Shown one piece after another: positions 53,101 through 61,077 of a stretch of 64,000 nt of DNA (positions are counted from its first letter, which is position 1; each line of letters begins with the position of its first letter). The notes beneath the pieces are model-generated. The model was not told where the DNA came from. It was given only the letters and a program-made list of their open reading frames with translations, and ran no database searches. The DNA lies in the NCBI RefSeq assembly GCF_014879935.1, contig NZ_JACSRD010000241.1, positions 1 through 64,000 on the forward strand, given 5' to 3'. Source of the DNA: Prosthecobacter sp. Its GTDB lineage: Bacteria > Verrucomicrobiota > Verrucomicrobiia > Verrucomicrobiales > Verrucomicrobiaceae. The position numbers were made by a program, and so were the translations under genes.

Positions 53101-56100
53101 GTTCAGCACGAAGGCGAACTCGGCGAGGTGAGGATTGAGCGTGTTCAAGAGGCTGTACACGCCGCTGAGCGTCTCGTAGGTCTCCAACTCGCTCGTGAGG
53201 ATGTCGGTGAGGGTGAGTGACTTGCCGGTATCGAGCACGGTGATCTCTTTTTTCTGCGTGAAGGGCTTCGCGGGATCGAGATTCCGCGCGAGGCGCTGAT
53301 CGGCAAATTTCGTCGGCACCTCCGGCAGCGTGAGCGTGCGCCACGAGGCGTTTTGCAGGTCCTCGGCGTAGATTTGCACGTGCTGGCGGTCGCCGAACAT
53401 CTTGCGCTCGATGCGCACGACGCCTTCTTTGTCGGAAACGAGGTTGTAGATGACCGGCGCGGCGCTGGCGATGAAATCGAGGTTCGTGCCGCCTTGCGGG
53501 CCTGCCTGGGCCTTCATCTTCTTCGCGGGCATCGCTTTGGGAGCTTCGACCGCTCCAGCGGCTCCACCGCGAGTCATGGACGCGCCTTCACCGGCTTGAT
53601 TGGCGAGCGCATCGAGATCAGTGCTGCGAATTTCCCACGGATTGAGCAGCAGGCCGGGGCGGGTGAGCATGTTGCCGGGGAAGAGCTTCGCGTAACGGCG
53701 TTCCAGGATGTAGCGGTATTCATCGCCGATCTCGCGGTCGGCGGAGTAGAGGTTGGGATTGCGTGCAGGTGTGCCAGAAGCCGCGCCGAAGCGTGCGAAG
53801 CCGCCAAGACCGCCAAAAAGACCGCTGCCAGGATCGAATCGCGATGCAGCAACATGCACGCGGGCAAACGGGCTGCTGTTCGCGAGTTTGACGGTGATGA
53901 AGTCTTTGTCGGTGGTGGTCTCGGTGATTTGGAGCGGCGAATTGCCTTTGAGTTCGAGCTGGCGGTGCTTGCCGAGGACCCAGCCGCCGATTTGGGTGCC
54001 TGCGGTGACTTTGATGGTGATGAGCGGCTGGCCGGAGATTTGCAGGGAGTAGTCCCCGGGTTTGAGGCCGGTGATGGTGAGGAAATTTTTTTCTGTTTGG
54101 AGGAGGGAGGAGAGGTCGGCGGTGTAAGTGCCGGAGGTTTGGGCGAGTAAGGAAGCGATGGGGCGTTGCGCTGCTGCTGCGGGTTGGAAACCCGTGCTCC
54201 ACGGAATGTGCGCGGTCTCGCCCTCTTTGAGGTGAATCGTAGCAGACGGCGTCGTGTCGGCTTCCTCAAGCGGCCAGGAGGACTGGCGACCGTTGGGGAT
54301 TCTTGCGGTGATTTGCTCGATGCCGTCGAGATTGCCGAGGGCGACGCGGCCTTTGTCGTCGGTTTTGAGGGCGTGGGTCTGCACGCGGGTGAAGTCGCGA
54401 TGCTTGAAGGTGAAGATGACTTGCTGGTCGGCGACGGGTTCGCCGTTTTTGCCGAGAAGCTCAAAGACGCGGCTGCCATCGAAGGTGCTGAGATGGCCGT
54501 CGTTGGTGGCTTCGGTTTTGTCGATGCCGTTGAGCGTCCAGGTGTGGCTGGCGTTGAGATCGCGCTTCGTGCCACCGGCACTGAGGACATCCACCTTGCC
54601 ACTGAGCGTGACGCTGAAGCTGGCGAGACGCTCGGGCACGGTGAGCGTGTGCGTGAGGACGCTGCCGGCGCTGAGTTTGAGGTCTTTGACTTCACGCGTC
54701 GTCGAAATGCCGTCGTGGGTGATGCTGGTGATGGTCAGCTTGGGCTCGGTGAGCAGTTCGGGGGCGAGATGTGTCTCCCCGAGCATCAAGGCGGTGCGCA
54801 CGGCCAGCGTGGCCTCGCGACGCGCGAGGAGTTGCTCGCGCTCGATGTGGAATTGCGCATCAAGACGGTATTCCTCGGCGTGGTGGTTAAATTGCGTGAG
54901 TGTGGCGAAGGTGCCGGCGGCATCGCCGATGATGAGGTTCTTCGTGCCGGGCTGATTCGTGAACGGAATGGCGATGCGGCCGAGTTTTTCATCGACGGTG
55001 AGTTTGCGCCCCTCAAACCATGCGACGGCGTCTTTGACGGGCTGGTTCTTTTCATCGAGCACGAGCACCAAATCGCCCGCGGGGCCGGTTTGCTGCAAAA
55101 GGTGCCACTGGCCGGTGCGGATGAGCGCACGGCTGCTGCGGCCACCGCCGATGAATTCGATGATCCAGGCCCCGCGTTTGCCTTTGAGGTCGGGGAAGGC
55201 GAATTTTTGCCGCGTGCGCGTGAACGGGCCGCCATCGAAGGCGTGCGTCTGCTCGCTGTTGGCGACGAGGCCGTCGAGATTGAGGTCGGTGTTGAGCTGG
55301 CGCTGCTGCGTCTGGAAAAAGTTGAGCGTGTTGAGCTCGAAAATCTTCACGATGAGCTTCGGCGTGTTTTTGACGACCACATCGAACGCGATGTCATCGC
55401 CCGGCAGGAACTGCGGCGCATTCGTGGCGGGGAATTCGATGTCCACGCGGTCTTTGAGCGCCTGAAACTCCGTCGGCGTGATGAGCGAGGCCCAGCGTTC
55501 GGGATTGCCAATGCCATTCGTGATGAGCGCCTCGGCAAGGATGGGCTTCAGCCAGGTGTCGCTGACGTGCTCGATCCACGGGGCGAGGAGATCGCGCGGA
55601 TTCGAGTCGGCTTTCGCGGATGTGGCAAAGAGGTGGAGGAAGTAGTCGCGGACGAGTTCTTCATCGTTGTGGACGGGGGGCGAGCTGATGAGCGGATCGC
55701 TGAGGTCGGCGTCGAGGTCGCACCAGTCGGAGTTGTAGGTGCGGAGGAACTCCTCGTTGATGTAGGCCATGCGGCGCGGGAGCTTCAGGTAGGTGAGGAA
55801 GCGCTCGCGATCATAGACGCCCTTTTTGCGGTCGTGATCGAGGCGGAGGTAAAGGATGCGGGCTTTGAGGGTTTTGTGCGAGTTGACGCCCTTCGCGAAG
55901 GCCCACACGCGGTCGAGCCAGGCCTCGCGCTCCGCTTCGTCGAATTCGAGGTTCACATCGGCGCTGGGGGCCAGTTTGCGCAAATAAGTGTAGATGAAGG
56001 CCGTGCTGCCGATGTTCTGGCCTCTCAGCTCATCCAGCTGCGTGAGCAAAAGCTGCCGATGAATCGGCAAATCGCCAAAACCGATGCTCGGCTCGGCTTG

Positions 56101-56721
56101 GAAGTCCGCTTTCACCGCCTCGATCAGATTTGGCACATCGGGGCGCTGGAGCTTTTGCAGCACGCTGCGGCGTTGATCCGGCGTGAGCGGCACCTGATCG
56201 CGAATGAGCGAGGCGAGCGCCTCCTGCGAGAGGCTTTGGAGGCCGCGGTCGTTGTTCAAAGCATCACGCAGAAAGACCTCGCGGCTGATTTTCGCCGGAT
56301 CGAGGCTGGTGGGCAGGTCCGGCTTCGCATCCGGCACCTGGCGCTGGTGATCGTGGCGGATGCCGAGGCGCTCGATGAGGTATTTGAGGGTGACGAGCGG
56401 CTCCTTCTCATAGTTCAAGATGGCCTCGCGGTTCAAAATGACGCGGCGTGCCTCGTTTTCGTCCGGCGTGCGCTGCCGCCACTCGTTGAGCAGATTGTTG
56501 AGCTTCGCCGTGTCGCGGACGTTTTGGTAATGCAGCGCGTGGAAGAAATAGTACTCCTCCGAGCCCGGCACGAGCTCCCCGAGGGCTTTTTCGCGGTCCG
56601 CCGCGAGAGCGAAGCGCTCGATGAAGCCGATTTCGTTTTCGGCGTGGAGGGGGTAGAACAGGCCGAACGCGAGCACGAACGGAAGGAAGCGAAGGCGTGA
56701 GAAGGGGATGGCAGATTTCAT
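50152..56721 (-). CDS. Giant secreted protein (2189 residues) with macroglobulin-like beta-sandwiches and an EF-hand-like island
   Basis: Signal peptide at the start (MKSAIPFSRLRFLPFVLAFG, ending PLHAE). Residues about 40-430 are helical repeats. About 430-1000 holds beta-sandwich units like macroglobulin MG domains (FAFPDLKGKRGAWIIEFIGG, LVLVLDEKNQPVKDAVAWFE, FELLGKNGEPVADQQVIFTF). A low-complexity, Ala/Pro/Gly-rich part at about 1345-1400 precedes an EF-hand-like loop at 1410-1421 (DADGDRMAGRKE), coded by 52459-52494. The final third has helical repeats and more beta structure. No thioester motif is evident, so this is not a classical alpha-2-macroglobulin. The family is not one I can name with certainty. 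Confidence 0.8.
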   Translation of the reverse strand: MKSAIPFSRLRFLPFVLAFGLFYPLHAENEIGFIERFALAADREKALGELVPGSEEYYFFHALHYQNVRDTAKLNNLLNEWRQRTPDENEARRVILNREAILNYEKEPLVTLKYLIERLGIRHDHQRQVPDAKPDLPTSLDPAKISREVFLRDALNNDRGLQSLSQEALASLIRDQVPLTPDQRRSVLQKLQRPDVPNLIEAVKADFQAEPSIGFGDLPIHRQLLLTQLDELRGQNIGSTAFIYTYLRKLAPSADVNLEFDEAEREAWLDRVWAFAKGVNSHKTLKARILYLRLDHDRKKGVYDRERFLTYLKLPRRMAYINEEFLRTYNSDWCDLDADLSDPLISSPPVHNDEELVRDYFLHLFATSAKADSNPRDLLAPWIEHVSDTWLKPILAEALITNGIGNPERWASLITPTEFQALKDRVDIEFPATNAPQFLPGDDIAFDVVVKNTPKLIVKIFELNTLNFFQTQQRQLNTDLNLDGLVANSEQTHAFDGGPFTRTRQKFAFPDLKGKRGAWIIEFIGGGRSSRALIRTGQWHLLQQTGPAGDLVLVLDEKNQPVKDAVAWFEGRKLTVDEKLGRIAIPFTNQPGTKNLIIGDAAGTFATLTQFNHHAEEYRLDAQFHIEREQLLARREATLAVRTALMLGETHLAPELLTEPKLTITSITHDGISTTREVKDLKLSAGSVLTHTLTVPERLASFSVTLSGKVDVLSAGGTKRDLNASHTWTLNGIDKTEATNDGHLSTFDGSRVFELLGKNGEPVADQQVIFTFKHRDFTRVQTHALKTDDKGRVALGNLDGIEQITARIPNGRQSSWPLEEADTTPSATIHLKEGETAHIPWSTGFQPAAAAQRPIASLLAQTSGTYTADLSSLLQTEKNFLTITGLKPGDYSLQISGQPLITIKVTAGTQIGGWVLGKHRQLELKGNSPLQITETTTDKDFITVKLANSSPFARVHVAASRFDPGSGLFGGLGGFARFGAASGTPARNPNLYSADREIGDEYRYILERRYAKLFPGNMLTRPGLLLNPWEIRSTDLDALANQAGEGASMTRGGAAGAVEAPKAMPAKKMKAQAGPQGGTNLDFIASAAPVIYNLVSDKEGVVRIERKMFGDRQHVQIYAEDLQNASWRTLTLPEVPTKFADQRLARNLDPAKPFTQKKEITVLDTGKSLTLTDILTSELETYETLSGVYSLLNTLNPHLAEFAFVLNWPKLKDDEKLAKYGEYACHELNLFLQHKDKPFFDKVVKPYLAHKKDKTFMDEYLLGLDLSKHLEPWAYARLNIVERILLAQRLQNEAPNAARHVRELWEMIPPNPEEADRLFETALRGRAMEKGDLDGFDKAAYDAAAKSPPPPMSPMPAAAPAAPADSFAAEAPAAGGGFGKGIGVGGAPGALRRSMTADELQRLPELRKADADGDRMAGRKELEELRSGRELALNGWVDLNEPVVRAGSIAGFGYFGRDAAGAARGLVRVFYRALGPTKEWAENNYYKRRITEQNADLITVNAFWHDYAAWVAAGSKGGFVSPNFAEACHSFPEMMLALAVLDLPFEAPKHTTKAENGQFTFTAGGPCILFHKEIKPVDGDKSAQGQLLVSQSFFRQGDRYRMEGNEKFEKYVTDEFLTGVTYGANVVVTNPTSSRVKAAVLLQIPQGALPILGSKATDSKQVRLEPYTTQTFEYHFYFPAVSAKAGVKFAHFPVNVGGAAAKPMEFNVVAKLTQVDKASWDYVSQNSTEAEVFAFLEQNNLEALDLERVAWRCKQGDFYQKLVGFMNQHHVGNDAVFSYAFLHNDAAMLGQLLKDDDGYGPYFASKLLTIEPIELRSYEHLEYSPLVNQRAHRLGSEWRIANPAVLQQYTQLLTALAHKPQLDAMDSMSVVYHLFLQDRVEEALARFKAIDATKLPTRLQHDYFQCYAAFYEGDVAAARGVASKRLAGSELPPRWKTLFSDVLTQTDEIDGKATKPEKPNQPDREAQQGALTATEPGFDFKVEKQTISLNWKNLSEVTLNYYLMDPEFSFSSNPFVSQDAGRFSIIKPNKTTTQALPKDATKLDMPLPGEFAKANVLVEVIGAGKRQTQAYHANTLKLTLTENYGRLETRDVTTDKPLPKAYVKVYAKLNNGTVRFFKDGYTDLRGRFDYASLNAPENGAAPPSADMPANGLDYPMLKPAELNNVSKLSILVLSDTHGATVKEVDPPGR

Positions 56722-56901
56722 GGCCAGAAGTCAGGTTGTGGACAACGATGCGGCCAGCATCACGGGTAAGGCGAGCTTTTATTGTAAAGCGACTGTCAAT
56801 TCGCAGGCAGTGCGCAGCCCCGGTGCCTGCGTCAGGTGGCAAAAAAGTGATTGAAAGAGGGGGGGCGGGAACTACTGTCGCGGCCCTTACCTCCCAGACC
56901 C
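56722..56901. other. Divergent gap between giant gene and ferredoxin gene
   Basis: 180 bases with no gene. It contains a purine run (GAAAGAGGGGGGGCGGGAA) 25-45 bases before the ferredoxin start. Promoters for both genes must lie here, but no clear pair of boxes can be assigned. Confidence 0.3.
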
Positions 56902-57135
56902 ATGGCAGACGCAGCAAACAAATACGCCCACAACGCAGCCGGAGCTTATTATGTCGATGACCAGTGCATCGACTGCGATCTGTGCCGTGAAACCGCCCCG
57001 GCGAACTTCAAACGCGACGACGACGGCGGCCATTCCTACGTTTACAAGCAGCCGGAGTCCGATGAGGAACGCAATCTCTGCGAAGAGGCGCTCACGGGCT
57101 GCCCGGTCGAGGCCATCGGCCGCGACGGCGAGTGA
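56902..57135 (+). CDS. 4Fe-4S ferredoxin
   Basis: 77 residues from ATG 56902 (MADAANKYAHNAAGAYYVDD). Cluster ligands: CIDCDLC and the fourth Cys in GCPVEAIG. A single [4Fe-4S] cluster of the short monocluster type. An acidic surface (DDDGG, ESDEER) is typical of electron carriers. It ends 20 bases before a good intrinsic terminator, so it is transcribed alone. Confidence 0.92.
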   Translation: MADAANKYAHNAAGAYYVDDQCIDCDLCRETAPANFKRDDDGGHSYVYKQPESDEERNLCEEALTGCPVEAIGRDGE

Positions 57136-57154
57136 TTTTTTCCGGGATGCCGAC

Positions 57155-57182
57155 GGGCCGGACGCTCTCCGGCCCTGTTTTT
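57155..57182 (+). terminator. Intrinsic terminator after ferredoxin
   Basis: GGGCCGGA/TCCGGCCC (57155-57162 with 57168-57175), a 5-base loop, then TGTTTTT. It may also serve the convergent gene at 57192. Confidence 0.9.
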
Positions 57183-57191
57183 GACCCAGGA

Positions 57192-58223
57192 TCAAGGCAG
57201 GACCAGCCAACGGGGGGTGATGACCTGCTCCAGGCGCACGCACTGATTTGACTGGGCGTCCGGTGGGAAGGAGACCATGAGGGTGTAACCCCGGAAACCG
57301 GTGGGACCGGTGCCGGAGAGGTCCGTCTCCAGCCAGCGGCAGAGGTCCGTGCCGCGCTCGGTGTAGGCGTAGAGGGAGCTTTCCCCGTTTTCGGAGGTGA
57401 GCTTCACGCAGAGATACCGTGACGAGTCGGAGAACTCGAAGTTGTAGTACTCAAACAGGCGCACGTAAGCCCTCATGCGCACCGGTTTGACCGGCCGCGT
57501 CTCACGGAAGGCCTGAAAGGAGAGCTCGCCGTAGCCGGTGACGCTTTCCCAGTCGATCAGGAACTTTCCGTCCGGTCCACGGCGCATGGCAACCTCCAGG
57601 GATCCTGTGGGGCGGTTGCTGGCGTAGCTGAAGTAGAGGATCTCCGTGCCATCGATCTCGTAGCGTGCCTTCGCCGCCATGCTGCCAGGCACCGGGTCGG
57701 TGCCTTTCTGGTTCTCGTAGAAGTCCTTCATCAGAGGAGCGACACGGGCGAGGTCGAAGACCAGCGGTTTGCGGTCTTCAATGGTCTGCGCCTTCCAAAA
57801 CTCGTCCAGCGTGGCCAGTGCGGCGGTCATGTCTTCTCCGCTTTCATTGAGGGGCAGTTCCTTGATGGAGGAGATCGCTGGCACGGGCGATTCACGCCGG
57901 GTCTCAGGGGCTCCAACCGGGGCCGAGGGGGTGCCGGCAGCAGGGGGATTGGAGACGGCTGGTGCCGGCGAGGCGATCTTTGGCAGGACTGACGCCGGTG
58001 CCGGCTCTGCTGCGGCCGCATCGACCGTGAGGCCGAGGTTTTCCAATTCGCGGGCACGAGTCTCGGCTTTCTGGGCGAGTGAAACCAGCGCCTTCCGGCT
58101 GGCGATGGAATCGAAATACCAGCGCCAGCCGACGAACAGGGTCAGCCCCAGGCACACGCAGAGCGTGAACGCCACGCCCATGAAGGCGCGATGGGAACCG
58201 ATGGAGCCGGAGGACATTGGCAT
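57192..58223 (-). CDS. Membrane-anchored protein of unknown function
   Basis: 343 residues. One transmembrane helix near residues 14-32 (FMGVAFTLCVCLGLTLFVGW), then a coiled-coil-like part and a Pro/Ala-rich linker (about 70-120), then a globular domain (about 130-343; FDLARVAPLMKDFYENQKG, VRLFEYYNFEFSDSSRYLCVKL). It would face the periplasm. I do not recognise the family. It is divergent from kdsD. Confidence 0.78.
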   Translation of the reverse strand: MPMSSGSIGSHRAFMGVAFTLCVCLGLTLFVGWRWYFDSIASRKALVSLAQKAETRARELENLGLTVDAAAAEPAPASVLPKIASPAPAVSNPPAAGTPSAPVGAPETRRESPVPAISSIKELPLNESGEDMTAALATLDEFWKAQTIEDRKPLVFDLARVAPLMKDFYENQKGTDPVPGSMAAKARYEIDGTEILYFSYASNRPTGSLEVAMRRGPDGKFLIDWESVTGYGELSFQAFRETRPVKPVRMRAYVRLFEYYNFEFSDSSRYLCVKLTSENGESSLYAYTERGTDLCRWLETDLSGTGPTGFRGYTLMVSFPPDAQSNQCVRLEQVITPRWLVLP

Positions 58224-58325
58224 GACGGACGATTATTGAAAAAAGCAGGTCATCATGACGGGGAAACGATTGATTCTCAAGCACTTGGTTGCCCCACCCC
58301 GGACTCCGCTTACACTCGCCGGCCC

Positions 58326-59297
58326 ATGAATTACCCGGAGAAGGCACGCCGCGTCATCCAGCTCGAAATTGACGAGCTGCAGCGGCTGCACGCACGGATC
58401 GACGACAGCTTCGCCCGGGCCATCGAGCTGATGCTGCCCTGTGTGCGGAACCGGGGGAAGCTGATCGTGTGCGGGGTGGGCAAAAGCGGGAATATCGGCC
58501 GGAAACTGGCCGCCACGCTGAACAGCACGGGTGCGACCACGGTGCTGCTCAACGTGGGCGACGCGCTGCATGGCGACCTGGGGGTCGTCGATCCTGGCGA
58601 TCTGGCCATCCTGCTCAGCTACAGCGGGGAAACCTCCGAACTCCTGGACCTGCTGCCGCATCTGAAGCGATTCGACATTCCCATCGTCGCCATCACGGGT
58701 GGACTGCAGTCCACCCTGGCGAAAAATGCCGATGTCGTGCTCGATGTGCATGTCACCCAGGAGGCCTGCCCGCTGAATCTGGCCCCGACCTCCAGCACCA
58801 CGACGATGCTGGTCCTGTGCGACGCGCTGGCGATGGCGCTCCTTGAAGCCCGCGGCTTCCAGTCGGAGGACTTTGCGAAATTACACCCGGGCGGCTCGCT
58901 CGGCCGGGCGCTGCTCACCCGGGTCAGCGACGTGATGCGCAGTGGCGACCAATTGGCGAAAATCACGCCGGACACGCACGTGCGCGAGGCGCTGGAGGCC
59001 ATGACAAAGGCCCGCAGTGGGGCCGCGATCGTCGAAAACGACGACGGCACCCTGGCCGGCGTCTTCACGCATGGAGACTTTGTCCGCGCCTTCCAGAAAG
59101 ACGACGCCATCGCGGCGAAAGCGGTGAGCGGTTTCATGACGCCGAGCCCCATCAGCATCCAGGCTGACAAACTCGCCGCCGAGGTGCTGGCGACACTCCA
59201 GAAGTATCGCATCGATGACGTGGTGGTGGTCGATGGAGATGGTAGAGCCGTCGGGATGATCGACACACAGGACCTGACACGCCTGCGGCTGATTTGA
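58326..59297 (+). CDS. kdsD: Arabinose-5-phosphate isomerase (KpsF/GutQ family)
   Basis: 323 residues from ATG 58326 (MNYPEKARRVIQLEIDEL). SIS domain (about 30-180; GKLIVCGVGKSGNIGRKLAATL, GDLAILLSYSGETSELLDL, and the LAPTSSTTTMLVLCDALAMAL stretch around 155-175, given here in full because it is diagnostic of the family), then two CBS domains (VSDVMRSGDQLAKI; VSGFMTPSPISIQADKL). It makes arabinose-5-phosphate, the first step to Kdo for lipopolysaccharide. The usual Kdo neighbours are not adjacent. Confidence 0.93.
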   Translation: MNYPEKARRVIQLEIDELQRLHARIDDSFARAIELMLPCVRNRGKLIVCGVGKSGNIGRKLAATLNSTGATTVLLNVGDALHGDLGVVDPGDLAILLSYSGETSELLDLLPHLKRFDIPIVAITGGLQSTLAKNADVVLDVHVTQEACPLNLAPTSSTTTMLVLCDALAMALLEARGFQSEDFAKLHPGGSLGRALLTRVSDVMRSGDQLAKITPDTHVREALEAMTKARSGAAIVENDDGTLAGVFTHGDFVRAFQKDDAIAAKAVSGFMTPSPISIQADKLAAEVLATLQKYRIDDVVVVDGDGRAVGMIDTQDLTRLRLI

Positions 59298-59303
59298 GGT
59301 TCC

Positions 59304-59360
59304 AAGTTTCAGGTTTCAGGCGGTGCGTGACGTGAAACTTGAGACCTGAAACCTGAAACG
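59304..59360. repeat. GAAACTTGAAA-type inverted repeat between convergent genes
   Basis: AAGTTTCAGGTTTCAGG (59304-59320) and GAAACTTGAGACCTGAAA then CCTGAAAC (59333-59359) form a hairpin between kdsD and the TraB/GumN gene. The same unit occurs in frame within pheT at 13958-13991. It could serve as a bidirectional transcript end. Confidence 0.6.
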
Positions 59361-59363
59361 AAC

Positions 59364-60308
59364 TCAGAAGTCCGTCACCTCGCGGTAGTGCCGCACGCGG
59401 TAGCCGCGTTGGCGGAAAAGCTCGATCAATCCCGTGTCCGAGGTGAAATGGCCGGTGCCGACGAGCACCATGACCTTTTCGCCATTCTTCAGCATCGGCT
59501 CCAGGTGCCCCATCCAGGCCAGGTTTCGTGCGACGAGGAAGAGATTCAGCAGGTCGGGATACTTCTCCGCCTCGCGATACAGCATGTCCTGCAGCGTCTC
59601 CAGATTGCCATGCCGCCAGGCCTGGATCAGCTTTTCATACTCCTGGGCCACGCCGCTGACCTCACCCAGCGTCTGCTCCAGGAGCTCGCGTTGCTGCTGG
59701 TCGGTCAGCGAGGCGAAAAGCTGGATCTGGAACTCCACGGTCTCCAGACCCTCCATCGGCTTGCCATCCTGCTTCGCCCGCTGCTCAAAGTGGGAGTCCA
59801 CGCCCATGTCCGGCTTCGCACCCAGGTTCGCATACTCCACATTCGTCATCAGCAACGCCACGAACCAGGGGCGGTAGCGGTTCATGGATGACATGTCCAG
59901 ACCGTGCTTCTCCGTCCACTTTTTGACAGCCTGCCAGGTTTCCTTGCTCACATGCGCCTGGAGGGAGGTGTCTGCGGAATACATGCCGAGCTGGGACATG
60001 CGGCTGGTCAGCTCCGCGCCGGAAGCCGCTCCTGGCGGCAGTTCCAGCACGAGCTTGTTGGAGTACATGTAGGCCGCCTCGTAGCCAGGGGCCAGCGGGT
60101 AATCCTTTTCGCGCAAGATGTGAATCGTGCCGCAGAGATAGAGACGGCCGCCGTTTGGCGCGTCCACCACCCACACGCTGCCGTCGCCATCGCCGTCTGG
60201 TACAAAAGCGGACGATTCGTCCATCCTGTCGGTCCTGGCCGCCTCACGTTCGCAGGCGCTCGCGCAAACGATGATTGCGAAGGTCAAAAGGAGGCGGAAG
60301 AAGGGCAT
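59364..60308 (-). CDS. TraB/GumN-family lipoprotein
   Basis: 314 residues from ATG 60308 (MPFFRLLLTFAIIVC), lipobox ASAC-E near residue 19, so a lipid-anchored protein. TraB/GumN motifs: RLYLCGTIHILREKDYPL near residue 55 (the GT-H signature) and VMVLVGTGHFTSDTGLIELFRQRGY near the C-terminus (the second GTGH signature), plus GVDSHFEQRAKQDGK. The family includes proteins with proposed metalloprotease-like active sites; the role is not established. A GTG-started frame from 60323 is rejected. Confidence 0.88.
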   Translation of the reverse strand: MPFFRLLLTFAIIVCASACEREAARTDRMDESSAFVPDGDGDGSVWVVDAPNGGRLYLCGTIHILREKDYPLAPGYEAAYMYSNKLVLELPPGAASGAELTSRMSQLGMYSADTSLQAHVSKETWQAVKKWTEKHGLDMSSMNRYRPWFVALLMTNVEYANLGAKPDMGVDSHFEQRAKQDGKPMEGLETVEFQIQLFASLTDQQQRELLEQTLGEVSGVAQEYEKLIQAWRHGNLETLQDMLYREAEKYPDLLNLFLVARNLAWMGHLEPMLKNGEKVMVLVGTGHFTSDTGLIELFRQRGYRVRHYREVTDF

Positions 60309-60355
60309 TCGCGATCCAAACACGCGGCCAAGGAGGGTTGCAACTGGGATGTGAG

Positions 60356-61045
60356 TTAGCGATGCTTCTGATCGGACTCGTGAACGGCAGGGGTATAGAA
60401 AGGCCAGCGTGTGATCAGCACACTTTCCAGCGAACCGACGGTGATCAGGCGATTCTGGGTCCCTTCGTCATCCACATACTCGTACAGGTGCGCACTTTGC
60501 CAATGCTCATCAGTCCAGTCGGGGACGAGGGGGTGGGACAAGAATGGGGCTCGCTGGTGGTGAGGTTCCATCTTGAGCGCTTTTATAAGAGCCACAGTGC
60601 TCTGCTTCGAGCATCGGAAGGTAAACGCTTTGTTACCAGAGTACGCCAGTGTCGGCGCAGAGACATCCATTCCCTCTGCATCTGGCGGAATCTCGACTGC
60701 AAAGTATTCGACGAAGAGTTTCCGGATCCCGTCTTCCCTGGAATAGGTCGAGGCGTGGAACAGGGCTGAGACTAACATAAACGCCGATGGCAGCAGTCCT
60801 AGCCACGTCCGCCCATGCCATATGCGTCTCGACGCATAAACCAGCCACACGATCAACAACCAGATGCCAAGTATGAAAGCGGCCGGAATGGTGATAATCG
60901 CCGTCATGTAGCACGCAAACGCCAAGACTCCCTCGCTCGATGGGTAAAGGGTGAGATCCCAGAAACAACTGCCGATAAACGTCAACTGTGCCAGCACCAC
61001 CACCCAGCCATAGTGGAGTCGTTTCGGGGCCTGTGAGGTGCTCAT
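60356..61045 (-). CDS. Small membrane protein of unknown function
   Basis: 229 residues from ATG 61045 (MSTSQAPKRLHYGWVVVLAQ). Three hydrophobic helices in the first 110 residues (LTFIGSCFWDL, ACYMTAIITIPAAFILGIWL, LLPSAFMLVSALFHAS), then a soluble domain (about 110-229; VEYFAVEIPPDAEGMDVS, HLYEYVDDEGTQNRLITVGS). The longer frame to 61333 runs into the next gene and lacks family support. More A+T-rich than its neighbours. Not recognised. Confidence 0.72.
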   Translation of the reverse strand: MSTSQAPKRLHYGWVVVLAQLTFIGSCFWDLTLYPSSEGVLAFACYMTAIITIPAAFILGIWLLIVWLVYASRRIWHGRTWLGLLPSAFMLVSALFHASTYSREDGIRKLFVEYFAVEIPPDAEGMDVSAPTLAYSGNKAFTFRCSKQSTVALIKALKMEPHHQRAPFLSHPLVPDWTDEHWQSAHLYEYVDDEGTQNRLITVGSLESVLITRWPFYTPAVHESDQKHR

Positions 61046-61077
61046 GCTGCTGTAATACAACGACCGAGCTTGTGAGA

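Noticed and set aside
54166-56700. A plus-strand frame of 844 codons opposite the giant gene
   Set aside because: Rich in Glu, Val, Leu and Gly in a way expected from the complement of the real frame. The minus-strand protein has a signal peptide and structured domains.
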